Of a DNA stretch of 64,000 bases, positions 47,223-59,335 are shown piece after piece. Below the pieces are notes generated by a model, which saw only the letters and a list, made by a program, of their open reading frames with translations, was not told the DNA's origin and ran no database searches. Origin of the DNA: Pasteurella atlantica (lineage in GTDB: Bacteria; Pseudomonadota; Gammaproteobacteria; Enterobacterales; Pasteurellaceae); NCBI RefSeq assembly GCF_963693435.1, contig NZ_OY856306.1, positions 1,984,001 through 2,048,000 of the forward strand, read 5' to 3'. Each line of letters starts with the position of its first letter. Within the stretch, counting starts at the first letter, position 1. The translations under genes and the position numbers were made by a program.

Positions 47223-48142
47223 TGTTTTTTCCTCATCTTTAAAATATCGAGAAAAGGTTGATAAAGTAACCCTCCAAGTGTTCTATATGGTTGTGCCATT
47301 TTTTCAGGAAAACCATATTTTTGAGGTTTTTCTATTTCAGCTGCACTTTGCCACGAACCAAAAATAAAATCCCAAATTCCTAAATATCCCCCGTAATTTT
47401 TATTTGAAAATTTAGCGGTATGGTGTAGCTGATGTTGTGCTGGTGAAATAAAAAAACGTTCTATCCATTTTGGATAATAAAAATAGATATGTGAATGTCG
47501 AAGATTTGCTCCCAATAGTAAGAAAATAAAAATAAAAGCATTACAACCTAAAATTGTCCAAACACCTAGTTTTGCACCAAATAGCCATAGGCAAATCCCC
47601 GTCACTAAACCTGTTGAAAGTGAATAGCGAATGCCAAACAATAGGTTTTCAACAGGATGAATACGATAAAACGAAATTGGATTTAAAACTTCACAGCTAT
47701 GGTGTACTTTATGAAATGCCCATAATAGTGGAATGGTATGTAAAAATCGGTGTAACCAGTAGCGAGTAAAATCACTGACGATAAAAAGACTTAATGAATA
47801 AATCGCAATAATGACAATATTAGGTAAATGAATGGAATACATCATATCAGGTTTGAGATAAAGTAATCCCTTTAAAACCCACATCGCGATTTCTTTTGCT
47901 GAAATTAAAAGTGGTGCCAAAATAAAGACTTTAATCAAGGTATTTAAGATGAAATAAATATAATCCAAAATAGCACTTGGGTGACACCAGTAAGTGTTTA
48001 ATTTGCATTTTTTTACAATAATCTTACCGCTTACAAAATAAACAAAGATACCATAAATCAAGATCAAACAAAGTGTGCTGACTAAATATAGCCAGTACAC
48101 TCGTTGATTTGGATTTAAAAAATAGCTTTGAATAATATCCAT
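47219..48142 (-). CDS. Sterol desaturase/fatty acid hydroxylase family membrane protein
   Basis: Integral-membrane di-iron enzyme of 307 residues. Its histidine boxes are HRFLH, HKVHH and HQLHHTAK, the pattern of the fatty acid hydroxylase superfamily (sterol desaturase type). Helices are near residues 15-40, 70-95, 105-130 and 170-205. Bacterial members hydroxylate or desaturate lipids; the actual substrate cannot be told. It sits between an imelysin gene (24-nt gap) and a di-haem peroxidase gene (4-nt overlap), an odd setting for a lipid enzyme, so it may need the redox partners encoded beside it. Confidence 0.88.
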   Translation of the reverse strand: MDIIQSYFLNPNQRVYWLYLVSTLCLILIYGIFVYFVSGKIIVKKCKLNTYWCHPSAILDYIYFILNTLIKVFILAPLLISAKEIAMWVLKGLLYLKPDMMYSIHLPNIVIIAIYSLSLFIVSDFTRYWLHRFLHTIPLLWAFHKVHHSCEVLNPISFYRIHPVENLLFGIRYSLSTGLVTGICLWLFGAKLGVWTILGCNAFIFIFLLLGANLRHSHIYFYYPKWIERFFISPAQHQLHHTAKFSNKNYGGYLGIWDFIFGSWQSAAEIEKPQKYGFPEKMAQPYRTLGGLLYQPFLDILKMRKKQ

Positions 48143-48166
48143 TTTTATACCGTAAAGAAATAAAGT

Positions 48167-49165
48167 TTAATCTCCATCAGCTTCTAAAATTTTACCTTCA
48201 ATAGGAAGCTGTTCTAAAATAGTTGTGTAGTAGGTAAAATATAAATGTGCTAAATCTAGCATTATTGGTTTAATATCTTGAGCATTAAAATTATTTAATT
48301 TTGCTAATTGATTACTGATCTTTGTTAAATGATGTTGAGCAGTCGTTACCCCTTTATCTAACCCTCTTAAGCGTAACAGTGTTGCAAAATTATCAAATTT
48401 TTGTTTACCGATTAAAGATTGCTGAGCATCAATAATTGCTTTTGCTGCTTCGATACTGAGCTGACTTAAAGGATATTCTGCACGCATCGGTTCAGGATTA
48501 CCTTTATATTTACTGGTAACTCCCGCAGGATCACCTAATCGCCAATCTTTAAGTTTAAATACACGATCTGCCATTACATCAATCAACATTTTAATTGCGT
48601 TATTAGGATCTTTTATAAACTGAGCTTTATTGGTGGTGTAGAATTCATCAATTTCAGAGAGACGCTCACAAATTGTATCCACCATTATGTTTGCGAATTG
48701 TGTGCGTCTTTCTGTCCATTCACCTTTGGTATATAAAACAGTTTCTAGGGCAGTAAACGATTTATACGAATTTTTAAAAAGAGCTATTTGTGGATCTTGA
48801 TTTCCTTCTAATAGGCGTAAAATACTCTTTGAAATTTCTTCATTACCTAAGTGGAAAATATCTAAATAAGTAGGTAGATCAATTAAATCAGCATTCATAT
48901 CTGCCGCAATGTAATTAGCTTCTACTTTTTTCCAGTTTAAAATAAGACGTTTAAAATCTTGTTGATAACGATCTTGGGATTGATTTTTGGTTAAATCCGT
49001 TAAGAAAAGATCGCAAGATTGTTTTGCATTACGGGTATCTTTTACAATCACATTATCATAAATTGAGCTTAATATAGCGGTCTCTTTTTCTACATTATTT
49101 GCAAAAACAAGACTTGGAATACAGAAAAGCAACATTCCGATACTTTTTTTTACATAATTTTTCAT
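48167..49165 (-). CDS. Imelysin family protein (second copy, 332 residues)
   Basis: Secreted, helix-rich protein of the imelysin (peptidase M75) family, with a signal peptide (KSIGMLLFCIPSLVFA). Family features include the LLRLRGLDKGVTTAQHHL-type C-terminal helices and a DWRLGDPAG stretch. The GxHxxE motif found in the first imelysin is replaced by FTALE, so the histidine is missing. Imelysins are thought to bind iron or iron complexes at the cell envelope; peptidase activity is doubtful in this copy. The ATG overlaps the stop of the di-haem gene (TAATG). Confidence 0.85.
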   Translation of the reverse strand: MKNYVKKSIGMLLFCIPSLVFANNVEKETAILSSIYDNVIVKDTRNAKQSCDLFLTDLTKNQSQDRYQQDFKRLILNWKKVEANYIAADMNADLIDLPTYLDIFHLGNEEISKSILRLLEGNQDPQIALFKNSYKSFTALETVLYTKGEWTERRTQFANIMVDTICERLSEIDEFYTTNKAQFIKDPNNAIKMLIDVMADRVFKLKDWRLGDPAGVTSKYKGNPEPMRAEYPLSQLSIEAAKAIIDAQQSLIGKQKFDNFATLLRLRGLDKGVTTAQHHLTKISNQLAKLNNFNAQDIKPIMLDLAHLYFTYYTTILEQLPIEGKILEADGD

Positions 49166-50595
49166 TATAAATTCTCCAAAAATTCAATAAGTTGTTGACG
49201 TTGTTCTTTTGGTAAGGCTTTAAATCGCTTTTTCACTTCTTTCGCTTCACCATCGTGCCAGAATACCGCTTGTTCAATCGTTTTGGCTCGTCCATCGTGA
49301 AGCAGTCCTAATTTTGCTCTTAGTTTAATGCCTAATCCCCATAATGGTTGGGTTCGCCATTCAACACCTTGTGCAGTATATTCATTACGTTTATCTGCTA
49401 ATCCCTCTCCCATATCGTGAATTAGAAAATCACTAAAAGGTGAAAATGCGATGCCAGAAGGTGTTGTCCAATTTTCTTTATGGCAAGAGATACAACCTAA
49501 ATCATTAAATAATTTATAACCTTCTACAAACTGGTCTTTTGGTCGTTGTTTCGGTGCTTTTAAATGAGCGACATAAAACGCAATCCCTTTTAAACGTAAA
49601 TCGGGTAAGTCTAATAATCCTTCAGGAGATGGACGTCCGATTGGTGCATTTAAGCACTCTGTTTGTGCCTTCATACAATTTTCTTTTGGGAAGAAACGAT
49701 TTGTTAATCCCATATCGTGGGCTGCTGCATCTGCTGTTTGTACAGCAAGGGTTGGAGCTTGAGCTTTTAAACCAAAGCGACCAACCATTTTTTGATGTGT
49801 ATAAGGATGATAAACCCAATTTACTCGACCAGATATGCCATCATTATCACGATCATTAGGATCTTCATTGGCAATGATTTGTTCATCAGTAAGCGCTTCA
49901 ATTAATCCCATCCCTGCAAGCATTGGTGCCATTCGTAAACTAATATGTGTTTGAGGGGCGAGTTTGCCATAATTTTCATTATAAATAGTAGCAATCGGTT
50001 TTTGCAACGTTACTTTTGTTCCATCATCAAATTGCTCAACCCTTGTTTCAAATTCAATCTGAGGCTTAGCTTCAAAAGGTGCACCTGAATTACCATTAAT
50101 AGAAAGTTGCCCACCATAAATAGGATCGGTATATTGTGCTTTAAAAGTTTGATTAAAATCATATGTTTTTGATAAATTAACAAATTTAAATGCTAAAGCA
50201 CGGTTAATATGACCTTGTTCATTTTTAATATACCCAAAGTTACGTTTACCGTGACAGCTTACACAAGTATTGGCACTAAACAAAGGACCTAAACCATCTC
50301 GTGCTGTTGTAGCACTTGGTGCAGCCACCCAAGGAATTGTAAAAAAAGAACGCCCTATTGTAAAAAGATCTTCTTCATCATAATCTAATCCATTAATTTG
50401 ATGTTTTAACGGAAAAGTATTTCGTGAATTTTTAGTTTCAAACCAACGCTCAGGATCTTTTTCTTTTTTTTGACTTACAATAGGATTTAATAATTCAGGA
50501 TCAATACTGGTTGAATGCTCAGCAAAACCAAAATTTGGCAATCCAATATTGATTGCAATAATTAAAGATAAAAAATTATAGTGATGTAAAGACAT
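49165..50595 (-). CDS. Di-haem oxidoreductase (COG3488, 'thiol oxidoreductase' type)
   Basis: Secreted di-haem protein of 476 residues. Haem motifs are CVSCH (111-115) and CISCH (368-372). Other family marks are SANTCVSCHGKRNFG, DNDGISGRVNWV, GRFGLKAQAPTLAVQ, and TQPLWGLG followed by LLHDGRAKTIEQAVFWHDGEA near the end. These proteins are regularly encoded next to imelysins and are believed to act in iron uptake through redox chemistry in the periplasm; the exact reaction is unknown. It starts a tight four-gene run (50595 to 45972). An intrinsic terminator separates it from the larger imelysin gene upstream, so it may be expressed at a lower level or from its own promoter. Confidence 0.88.
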   Translation of the reverse strand: MSLHHYNFLSLIIAINIGLPNFGFAEHSTSIDPELLNPIVSQKKEKDPERWFETKNSRNTFPLKHQINGLDYDEEDLFTIGRSFFTIPWVAAPSATTARDGLGPLFSANTCVSCHGKRNFGYIKNEQGHINRALAFKFVNLSKTYDFNQTFKAQYTDPIYGGQLSINGNSGAPFEAKPQIEFETRVEQFDDGTKVTLQKPIATIYNENYGKLAPQTHISLRMAPMLAGMGLIEALTDEQIIANEDPNDRDNDGISGRVNWVYHPYTHQKMVGRFGLKAQAPTLAVQTADAAAHDMGLTNRFFPKENCMKAQTECLNAPIGRPSPEGLLDLPDLRLKGIAFYVAHLKAPKQRPKDQFVEGYKLFNDLGCISCHKENWTTPSGIAFSPFSDFLIHDMGEGLADKRNEYTAQGVEWRTQPLWGLGIKLRAKLGLLHDGRAKTIEQAVFWHDGEAKEVKKRFKALPKEQRQQLIEFLENL

Positions 50596-50651
50596 ATATA
50601 ACCTATTCTAACAACCGAAAATAAAATTTAACACATTGAATAACTTAATAA

Positions 50652-50690
50652 AAAAAGCAGTCAATTCCATCTAGAATTGTACTGCTTTTT
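50652..50690 (-). terminator. Terminator after the first imelysin gene
   Basis: Long stem AAAAAGCAG-CAATTC / GAATTG-CTGCTTTTT with one mismatch; A and T runs are present on both sides. It lies between the imelysin gene and the downstream di-haem gene on the same strand, so some read-through is possible. Confidence 0.8.
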
Positions 50691-50737
50691 ATTCTCATTA
50701 CTAGTTATAAACTAACTGTTTTTTGATTAGTAGCAAA

Positions 50738-52099
50738 TTATAGTTTAGTTTCTTCTGAATCTGTTACATCTTCAGCAGTTAAAGAAACACCCATTGCTTT
50801 TGCAACTAAGATCATTTTATCACCGAGTTTACGTAGGTCATTTTTCAAGCGAACAATATTTTTCGCTTCTTCTTTATTTTCTGGATGAATTTGGTAATCA
50901 AAGTGCATTTTAGTTTTCGCTAATTCATTAATTTTAGCAATACGTTCTTCAATTTTAGCAATTAGCATTTCAATGTCTTTACGCTCATCCGTTGACACTT
51001 GGCTTAATAGATTAAAACCAACTTGTTTATTATCGATTTTACCTGTTAATAGATATTTGAAACCTAAATAGTTATCTTCAATATCTTTGTGAGTATTATC
51101 AGAAAAACAAGAATGCTCATCTTCTTCAGAAGGCGTTAATACAGCAACCGCAATACGCTCATTCGCTAATTCAGATTTAATAAACATACCCATACCAGCA
51201 AAAATTTGTTTTAATGCTTCTTTTTGATCGATGTTTTTATCTGCATCTTTACCTGTTAATTTTCCTAATAAAGCTGCACGATATAAGCCATCTTGACCTT
51301 TTACTTTTTCAACCCAAGCACTTTTTACTAAATCAATATCAGCAACTAATTTGTCAGCAGCAGCAACAAGGTAGTCTAAACGACGTTGTGCAAATTCATC
51401 TGTAGTAAAGTCAGTAATTGGACGTTGCCCTGCTGTCATAGGACCTTTAGTCACATTATCAACAACCATATTCTGATAGTCTTGATCTTGTCCCCATAAT
51501 AGGAACTCAATAGCGTGCCATCCAGATGCAACGTTTGCTTCACCACCATTTTCATTTAAGTCTGTAATAGTTGTAACAGTAATTTTATCAACATTTACAG
51601 GTGTTGGCTTTTCACCACCATCTGCTGGAGTAAATGCACCTTTAGAATCAATAATGTTTCCTTTGGTCATTTTACCTTCTGCATCCACAGTGTAGTCGAT
51701 CATATTTTCATCTAGTGGCCACGCATTGATCTGACCTTCAAGGTTACCATAAGCATCTGCAATCCAGCCTTCTTCTGCATCGATAGGACCATTTGATAAA
51801 CGGAAAGCCTCAGTGACACCATAGCTATCACGAGATTTAAGCCACGCATCTTTAGTATCTTGTAATGTTTTTTCCGTTGGATTTTTAACAAATGCTTTGA
51901 TCACTTTTTGTAATTCAATCGCATCTTGATAACTTTTTGTGTAAAGCTGCTCAGCCATTTTTGCATAGCCATCTAAGAAAGCGTTCGCATTTTGATTAAC
52001 AATTACTTGTTGAGAAGATTCTGCTTGAGCAATAGTTGGGATAGTTGTTAATGAAGTTGCTAAAGCAATAGTAATTGCAAGAGTTGTTTTTTTTAACAT
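50738..52099 (-). CDS. Imelysin family protein (first copy, 453 residues), IrpA-like
   Basis: Secreted imelysin (peptidase M75 family) with signal peptide ending IPTIAQA near residue 26. The conserved GxHxxE motif is present as GWHAIE (193-198), within GWHAIEFLLWGQDQD. HSCFSDNTHKDIEDNYLGFK is another conserved imelysin block. Members such as IrpA of cyanobacteria are iron-regulated and needed for growth with low iron. A Fur-like sequence lies upstream (52150). A terminator separates it from the di-haem gene, an arrangement that would give more of this protein than of the genes downstream. Confidence 0.92.
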   Translation of the reverse strand: MLKKTTLAITIALATSLTTIPTIAQAESSQQVIVNQNANAFLDGYAKMAEQLYTKSYQDAIELQKVIKAFVKNPTEKTLQDTKDAWLKSRDSYGVTEAFRLSNGPIDAEEGWIADAYGNLEGQINAWPLDENMIDYTVDAEGKMTKGNIIDSKGAFTPADGGEKPTPVNVDKITVTTITDLNENGGEANVASGWHAIEFLLWGQDQDYQNMVVDNVTKGPMTAGQRPITDFTTDEFAQRRLDYLVAAADKLVADIDLVKSAWVEKVKGQDGLYRAALLGKLTGKDADKNIDQKEALKQIFAGMGMFIKSELANERIAVAVLTPSEEDEHSCFSDNTHKDIEDNYLGFKYLLTGKIDNKQVGFNLLSQVSTDERKDIEMLIAKIEERIAKINELAKTKMHFDYQIHPENKEEAKNIVRLKNDLRKLGDKMILVAKAMGVSLTAEDVTDSEETKL

Positions 52100-52149
52100 A
52101 ATTTTTCCTTACTAAGAGTTAATATGAAACATTCGGAGCAAGTATAACA

Positions 52150-52172
52150 AATATTGAATAATAATCAATCTT
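52150..52172. promoter_or_regulatory. Possible Fur box upstream of the imelysin cluster
   Basis: ATTGAATAATAATCAATCTT contains the ATAATC core and matches about 12 of 19 positions of the Fur consensus. It lies roughly 50-70 bp upstream of the start at 52099. Weak on its own, but fits the role of the genes. Confidence 0.35.
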
Positions 52173-52184
52173 AATTAAAACCAT

Positions 52185-52220
52185 AAAAATAGCCACAGTT
52201 TAAATTGCGACTATTTTTTT
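52185..52220 (-). terminator. Terminator after the DUF1523 gene
   Basis: AAAAATAGCC pairs with GCGACTATTTTT (with G-U pairs) around an A/T loop; a T run follows on the minus strand. Confidence 0.55.
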
Positions 52221-52233
52221 GTTTGCATTTTAA

Positions 52234-52761
52234 CTATTTTTCGCTATCAAACCAACCTCTTATCATTTGTACTGATATGAAGAAAGTAAGTAACAACAAT
52301 ACATATAAAATATAACTAAATATTGGACGAGGCACTTTTTCAGCTTCTGCTAATGGTTTAATGGAAATAATATTTCTAAATTCACTTAACATATTAATTC
52401 TCCAACCATAATATTTTACTTGTACAAGCTGTTTATCATTTGCATAAGCTTGTGCTTTAGCCTGTACATCAGCAGAATTAAATTTGAAGTAAAAAGGTAG
52501 TCCCCAACCCGTATCTTCATTACGATAAACCATAATTTTTTTTGTATCAGGATTTTCTGTAAAAATAAAATAGGCATCTCGAATTTGTCCATCAGCAGGA
52601 TTTGATTTGCTAATTGGACCATCTTTATCGACACGTTTTGCTTCCATTCCAGTCACAATGGTTTCCTCATAACTAGGAAAAGCATAGTTTATACTACCGA
52701 CTAACACAATATGCAAAGATAGTGTCACTAAAATAAAGAAATATTTAAATATTGCTCTCAT
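52234..52761 (-). CDS. DUF1523 family membrane protein
   Basis: Protein of 175 residues with an N-terminal hydrophobic segment (YFFILVTLSLHIVLVGSI) and a C-terminal helix (FSYILYVLLLLTFFISVQMI), so the middle is a periplasmic domain held at both ends. The conserved YRNEDTGWGLPFYFKFNSADVQAKAQ block identifies DUF1523. Function unknown. It begins 32 nt downstream of the tatD-type gene on the same strand, so the two may be co-transcribed; a hairpin follows its stop. Confidence 0.85.
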   Translation of the reverse strand: MRAIFKYFFILVTLSLHIVLVGSINYAFPSYEETIVTGMEAKRVDKDGPISKSNPADGQIRDAYFIFTENPDTKKIMVYRNEDTGWGLPFYFKFNSADVQAKAQAYANDKQLVQVKYYGWRINMLSEFRNIISIKPLAEAEKVPRPIFSYILYVLLLLTFFISVQMIRGWFDSEK

Positions 52762-52793
52762 AATTTATCCTCATTAAATATTAAAACAGGCGG

Positions 52794-53576
52794 TTAGATT
52801 TTAAATAATTTTTGCACATTTTCTGTGGTAATGCCAGCAAGTTCTGCTACTGAAATACCTTTTAATGTTGCAATGTACTCACAAACTTCTCGAACATAAG
52901 CGGGTTGATTAGGTTTTCCTCGATAAGGAACTGGAGCAAGATAAGGAGAATCCGTTTCAATAAGCAGACGATCTAGAGGTAATTTTCTCACTACATCTCG
53001 CAATTCTTCAGCATTTTTAAAGGTAATAATACCTGAAATTGAAATATAAAAGCCGATATCTAATGCTCGCTTTGCCATTGCATAATCTTCCGTAAAACAG
53101 TGTAATACACCTCCACATTTTTCAGCATAGCGACTTTCTAATAAACTCATTGTATCTTCACGTGCAGAACGAGTATGAATAATCAAGGGTTTTAATAACT
53201 GATTAGCAACATCAATATGTTGTTCAAAAATAGATAACTGTAAATGACGAGTTTCTGGGGTGTAATGATAATCTAAGCCAGTTTCACCAATTGCCACCAC
53301 TTTGGGATCACTAGCAAGTTGTATTAATCTTTGTATCTCGAAAGGTTCATCATCAATATTCAGGGGATGCATTCCACAAGATAACGACACATCATCACGA
53401 TGAGAAGTTAAGGCTTTCATCTCTTCAAAATCACTCAATGTCGTGCATACTGAAATCACGTGTTGCACGCCACATTTTTTCGCATTTTCAAGTACCTCAT
53501 CAACATCTTTATGACGAGTTTCATAATCTAGTGAATTTAAATGGCAGTGGGAGTCTATAATAAATACGTCACTCAT
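52794..53576 (-). CDS. TatD-family metal-dependent hydrolase (YcfH-like DNase)
   Basis: Metal-dependent hydrolase of 260 residues with the amidohydrolase-type barrel. Metal ligands are seen in DSHCHLNS, GETGLDYHY, IHTRSA and HCFTE, and the late ETDSPYLAP motif carries the catalytic aspartate. It begins MSDVFIIDSHCHL and is closest in length and sequence to the YcfH subgroup. TatD proteins are 3'-5' exonucleases; the role of the YcfH subgroup is not settled. It is followed by the DUF1523 gene. Confidence 0.93.
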   Translation of the reverse strand: MSDVFIIDSHCHLNSLDYETRHKDVDEVLENAKKCGVQHVISVCTTLSDFEEMKALTSHRDDVSLSCGMHPLNIDDEPFEIQRLIQLASDPKVVAIGETGLDYHYTPETRHLQLSIFEQHIDVANQLLKPLIIHTRSAREDTMSLLESRYAEKCGGVLHCFTEDYAMAKRALDIGFYISISGIITFKNAEELRDVVRKLPLDRLLIETDSPYLAPVPYRGKPNQPAYVREVCEYIATLKGISVAELAGITTENVQKLFKI

Positions 53577-53734
53577 ATTTTTTCTAATCTAATTTTAAGT
53601 AATACTAAGAATTTTAACACAATTCTAATTGTTAAGATATGGGTTATATAACTGCTTATTTTTTAATAGTTTCGTAGTTCAAATTATTTAACAAAAATTG
53701 ATAAGTCATTGTTATTTTTCATTGCCTTTTAAAT

Positions 53735-53767
53735 ACAAAAAAGCCGTAACTATTTCTAGCTACGGCT
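53735..53767 (-). terminator. Terminator of the rRNA operon
   Basis: Stem AGCCGTA (53742-53748) with TACGGCT (53761-53767), followed on the minus strand by TTTTTTG. It lies just after the 5S gene. Confidence 0.85.
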
Positions 53768-53784
53768 CTTTCTTCTTATAAAAC

Positions 53785-53899
53785 CCTGATGGTGTCCTAC
53801 TCTCACATAGGGAGACCCTACACTACCATCGGCGTTACAACTTTTCACTTCTGAGTTCGGTATGGAATCAGGTGGTTCCGTTGCACTATGGCCATCAGG
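53785..53899 (-). rRNA. rrf: 5S ribosomal RNA
   Basis: About 115 nt on the minus strand. The ends pair (CCTGATGGCC... with ...GGACACCATCAGG), and the internal CCGAACTCAGAAGTGAAA is universal in 5S rRNA. It is the last gene of the rrn operon. Confidence 0.95.
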
Positions 53900-53994
53900 A
53901 AAATCTGTCGATATTTATATCTAATCTTTTCTTCATTCTTTAAATTAAAAACAAGCTTCTACTTTAACTTTCTTAAACTTCAAACTCCAACCTT

Positions 53995-54024
53995 ACAGTC
54001 TTCTGTCTTCCGTCCTCTGTCTTC
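53995..54024 (-). repeat. 30-bp dispersed repeat in the 23S-5S spacer
   Basis: It is identical over 30 bp to 31432-31461 inside the adhesin gene (opposite orientation on the plus strand). The 152-nt spacer holds no other feature. Confidence 0.8.
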
Positions 54025-54051
54025 TGAAACAAAAACACTTGAGTGTTGTAT

Positions 54052-56952
<2,901 letters not shown>

Positions 56953-57110
56953 ATACAACCTCAAGTATTCTTAAATTAAAGAAAACCTAACGTTGTTACA
57001 TTAAACAACTCAAGTTCATATGTTGCTTTTGTTCAACATACTATTTTTTAGTTTCTTACTCAGACTTTTTCTCAAAAAACAGCCACTTTAACAAATTACA
57101 GTTTTAATTC

Positions 57111-57144
57111 CTGTCATCTGTCTTCCGCACTCTGTCTTCTGAAC
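57111..57144 (-). repeat. Diverged copy of the dispersed repeat in the 16S-23S spacer
   Basis: CTGTCATCTGTCTTCCGCAC followed by TCTGTCTTCTGAAC resembles the 53995 and 31432 repeats with a few changes. The 261-nt gap between 23S and tRNA-Glu holds this and the 23S processing stem. Confidence 0.6.
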
Positions 57145-57213
57145 TTGAAAGTCTTCAGTTTTCAGCTTGTTTCCAATTTTTTAAAGAACAATAAGATAAT
57201 AAATATCTTTAAA

Positions 57214-57289
57214 TGGCGTCCCCAGGGGGATTCGAACCCCCGTTACCGCCGTGAAAGGGCGATGTCCTAGGCCTCTAGACGATGGGGAC
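57214..57289 (-). tRNA. tRNA-Glu (UUC)
   Basis: 76 nt on the minus strand including encoded CCA. The acceptor stem GTCCCC pairs with GGGGAC; anticodon TTC lies in CCCTTTCACGG; the T arm GGGGGTTCGAATCCCCC is perfect. It is the only tRNA in this 16S-23S spacer. Confidence 0.97.
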
Positions 57290-57375
57290 AACATTTAGAG
57301 ATACTCTTATCTCTTTTTTGTCTCTTATTTCTCTATCAAACAATCTGTGTGAGCACTCATTGTCGCTTATTCAGG

Positions 57376-58917
<1,542 letters not shown>

Positions 58918-59053
58918 AAGTTTAATCGCTCAATAAACTGACATAGAATTTTTATTAAATAAATTTTCAGTGACACTTATTAAGACTTTAATTTCAAAAA
59001 TATTTTTTAAATAAGTCAAATCAACAAGTGCCCACACAGATTGTCTGATAAAT

Positions 59054-59114
59054 TGTTAAAGAGCAAAAAACAACGACGCACCTAGCAAAATCTTTCACAA
59101 CAGTGCGTCGTTGT
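59054..59114 (-). promoter_or_regulatory. rRNA leader antitermination region (boxB-like hairpin and boxA)
   Basis: On the minus strand a 12-bp hairpin ACAACGACGCAC/GTGCGTCGTTGT (59114-59070) is followed by boxA TGCTCTTTAACA (59065-59054). This is the standard Nus-dependent antitermination arrangement before 16S. Confidence 0.8.
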
Positions 59115-59123
59115 GTGTGGCGT

Positions 59124-59151
59124 ATTATAGAGATTTTTAAAGGTGACGCAA
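59124..59151 (-). promoter_or_regulatory. rRNA operon promoter
   Basis: Minus strand TTGCGT (59151-59146), 16-nt spacer and a perfect TATAAT (59129-59124), followed by an ACGCCAC discriminator of the kind under stringent control. The 418-bp gap 58918-59335 holds this promoter, the leader and the lpdA terminator. Confidence 0.8.
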
Positions 59152-59283
59152 GTACTTTTTGGAAAAATATTTAATTTTTTTGCTATCCGATGTTTTTTAA
59201 TTCAATTTGAATGTTTTTTGTAAATTTTTATTAAAATGTGACCGCTATTTCTAACTGTGATGAAATAAAATTTCTTCCCTAAA

Positions 59284-59314
59284 AACAAAAAACGTCCTGA
59301 TATTAGGACGTTTT
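59284..59314 (-). terminator. Intrinsic terminator of the pyruvate dehydrogenase operon
   Basis: Stem AAAACGTCCT (59289-59298) with AGGACGTTTT (59305-59314), followed by a T run on the minus strand, 22 nt after lpdA. Confidence 0.9.
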
Positions 59315-59335
59315 AGCTTATATCAAAAAAAATTA

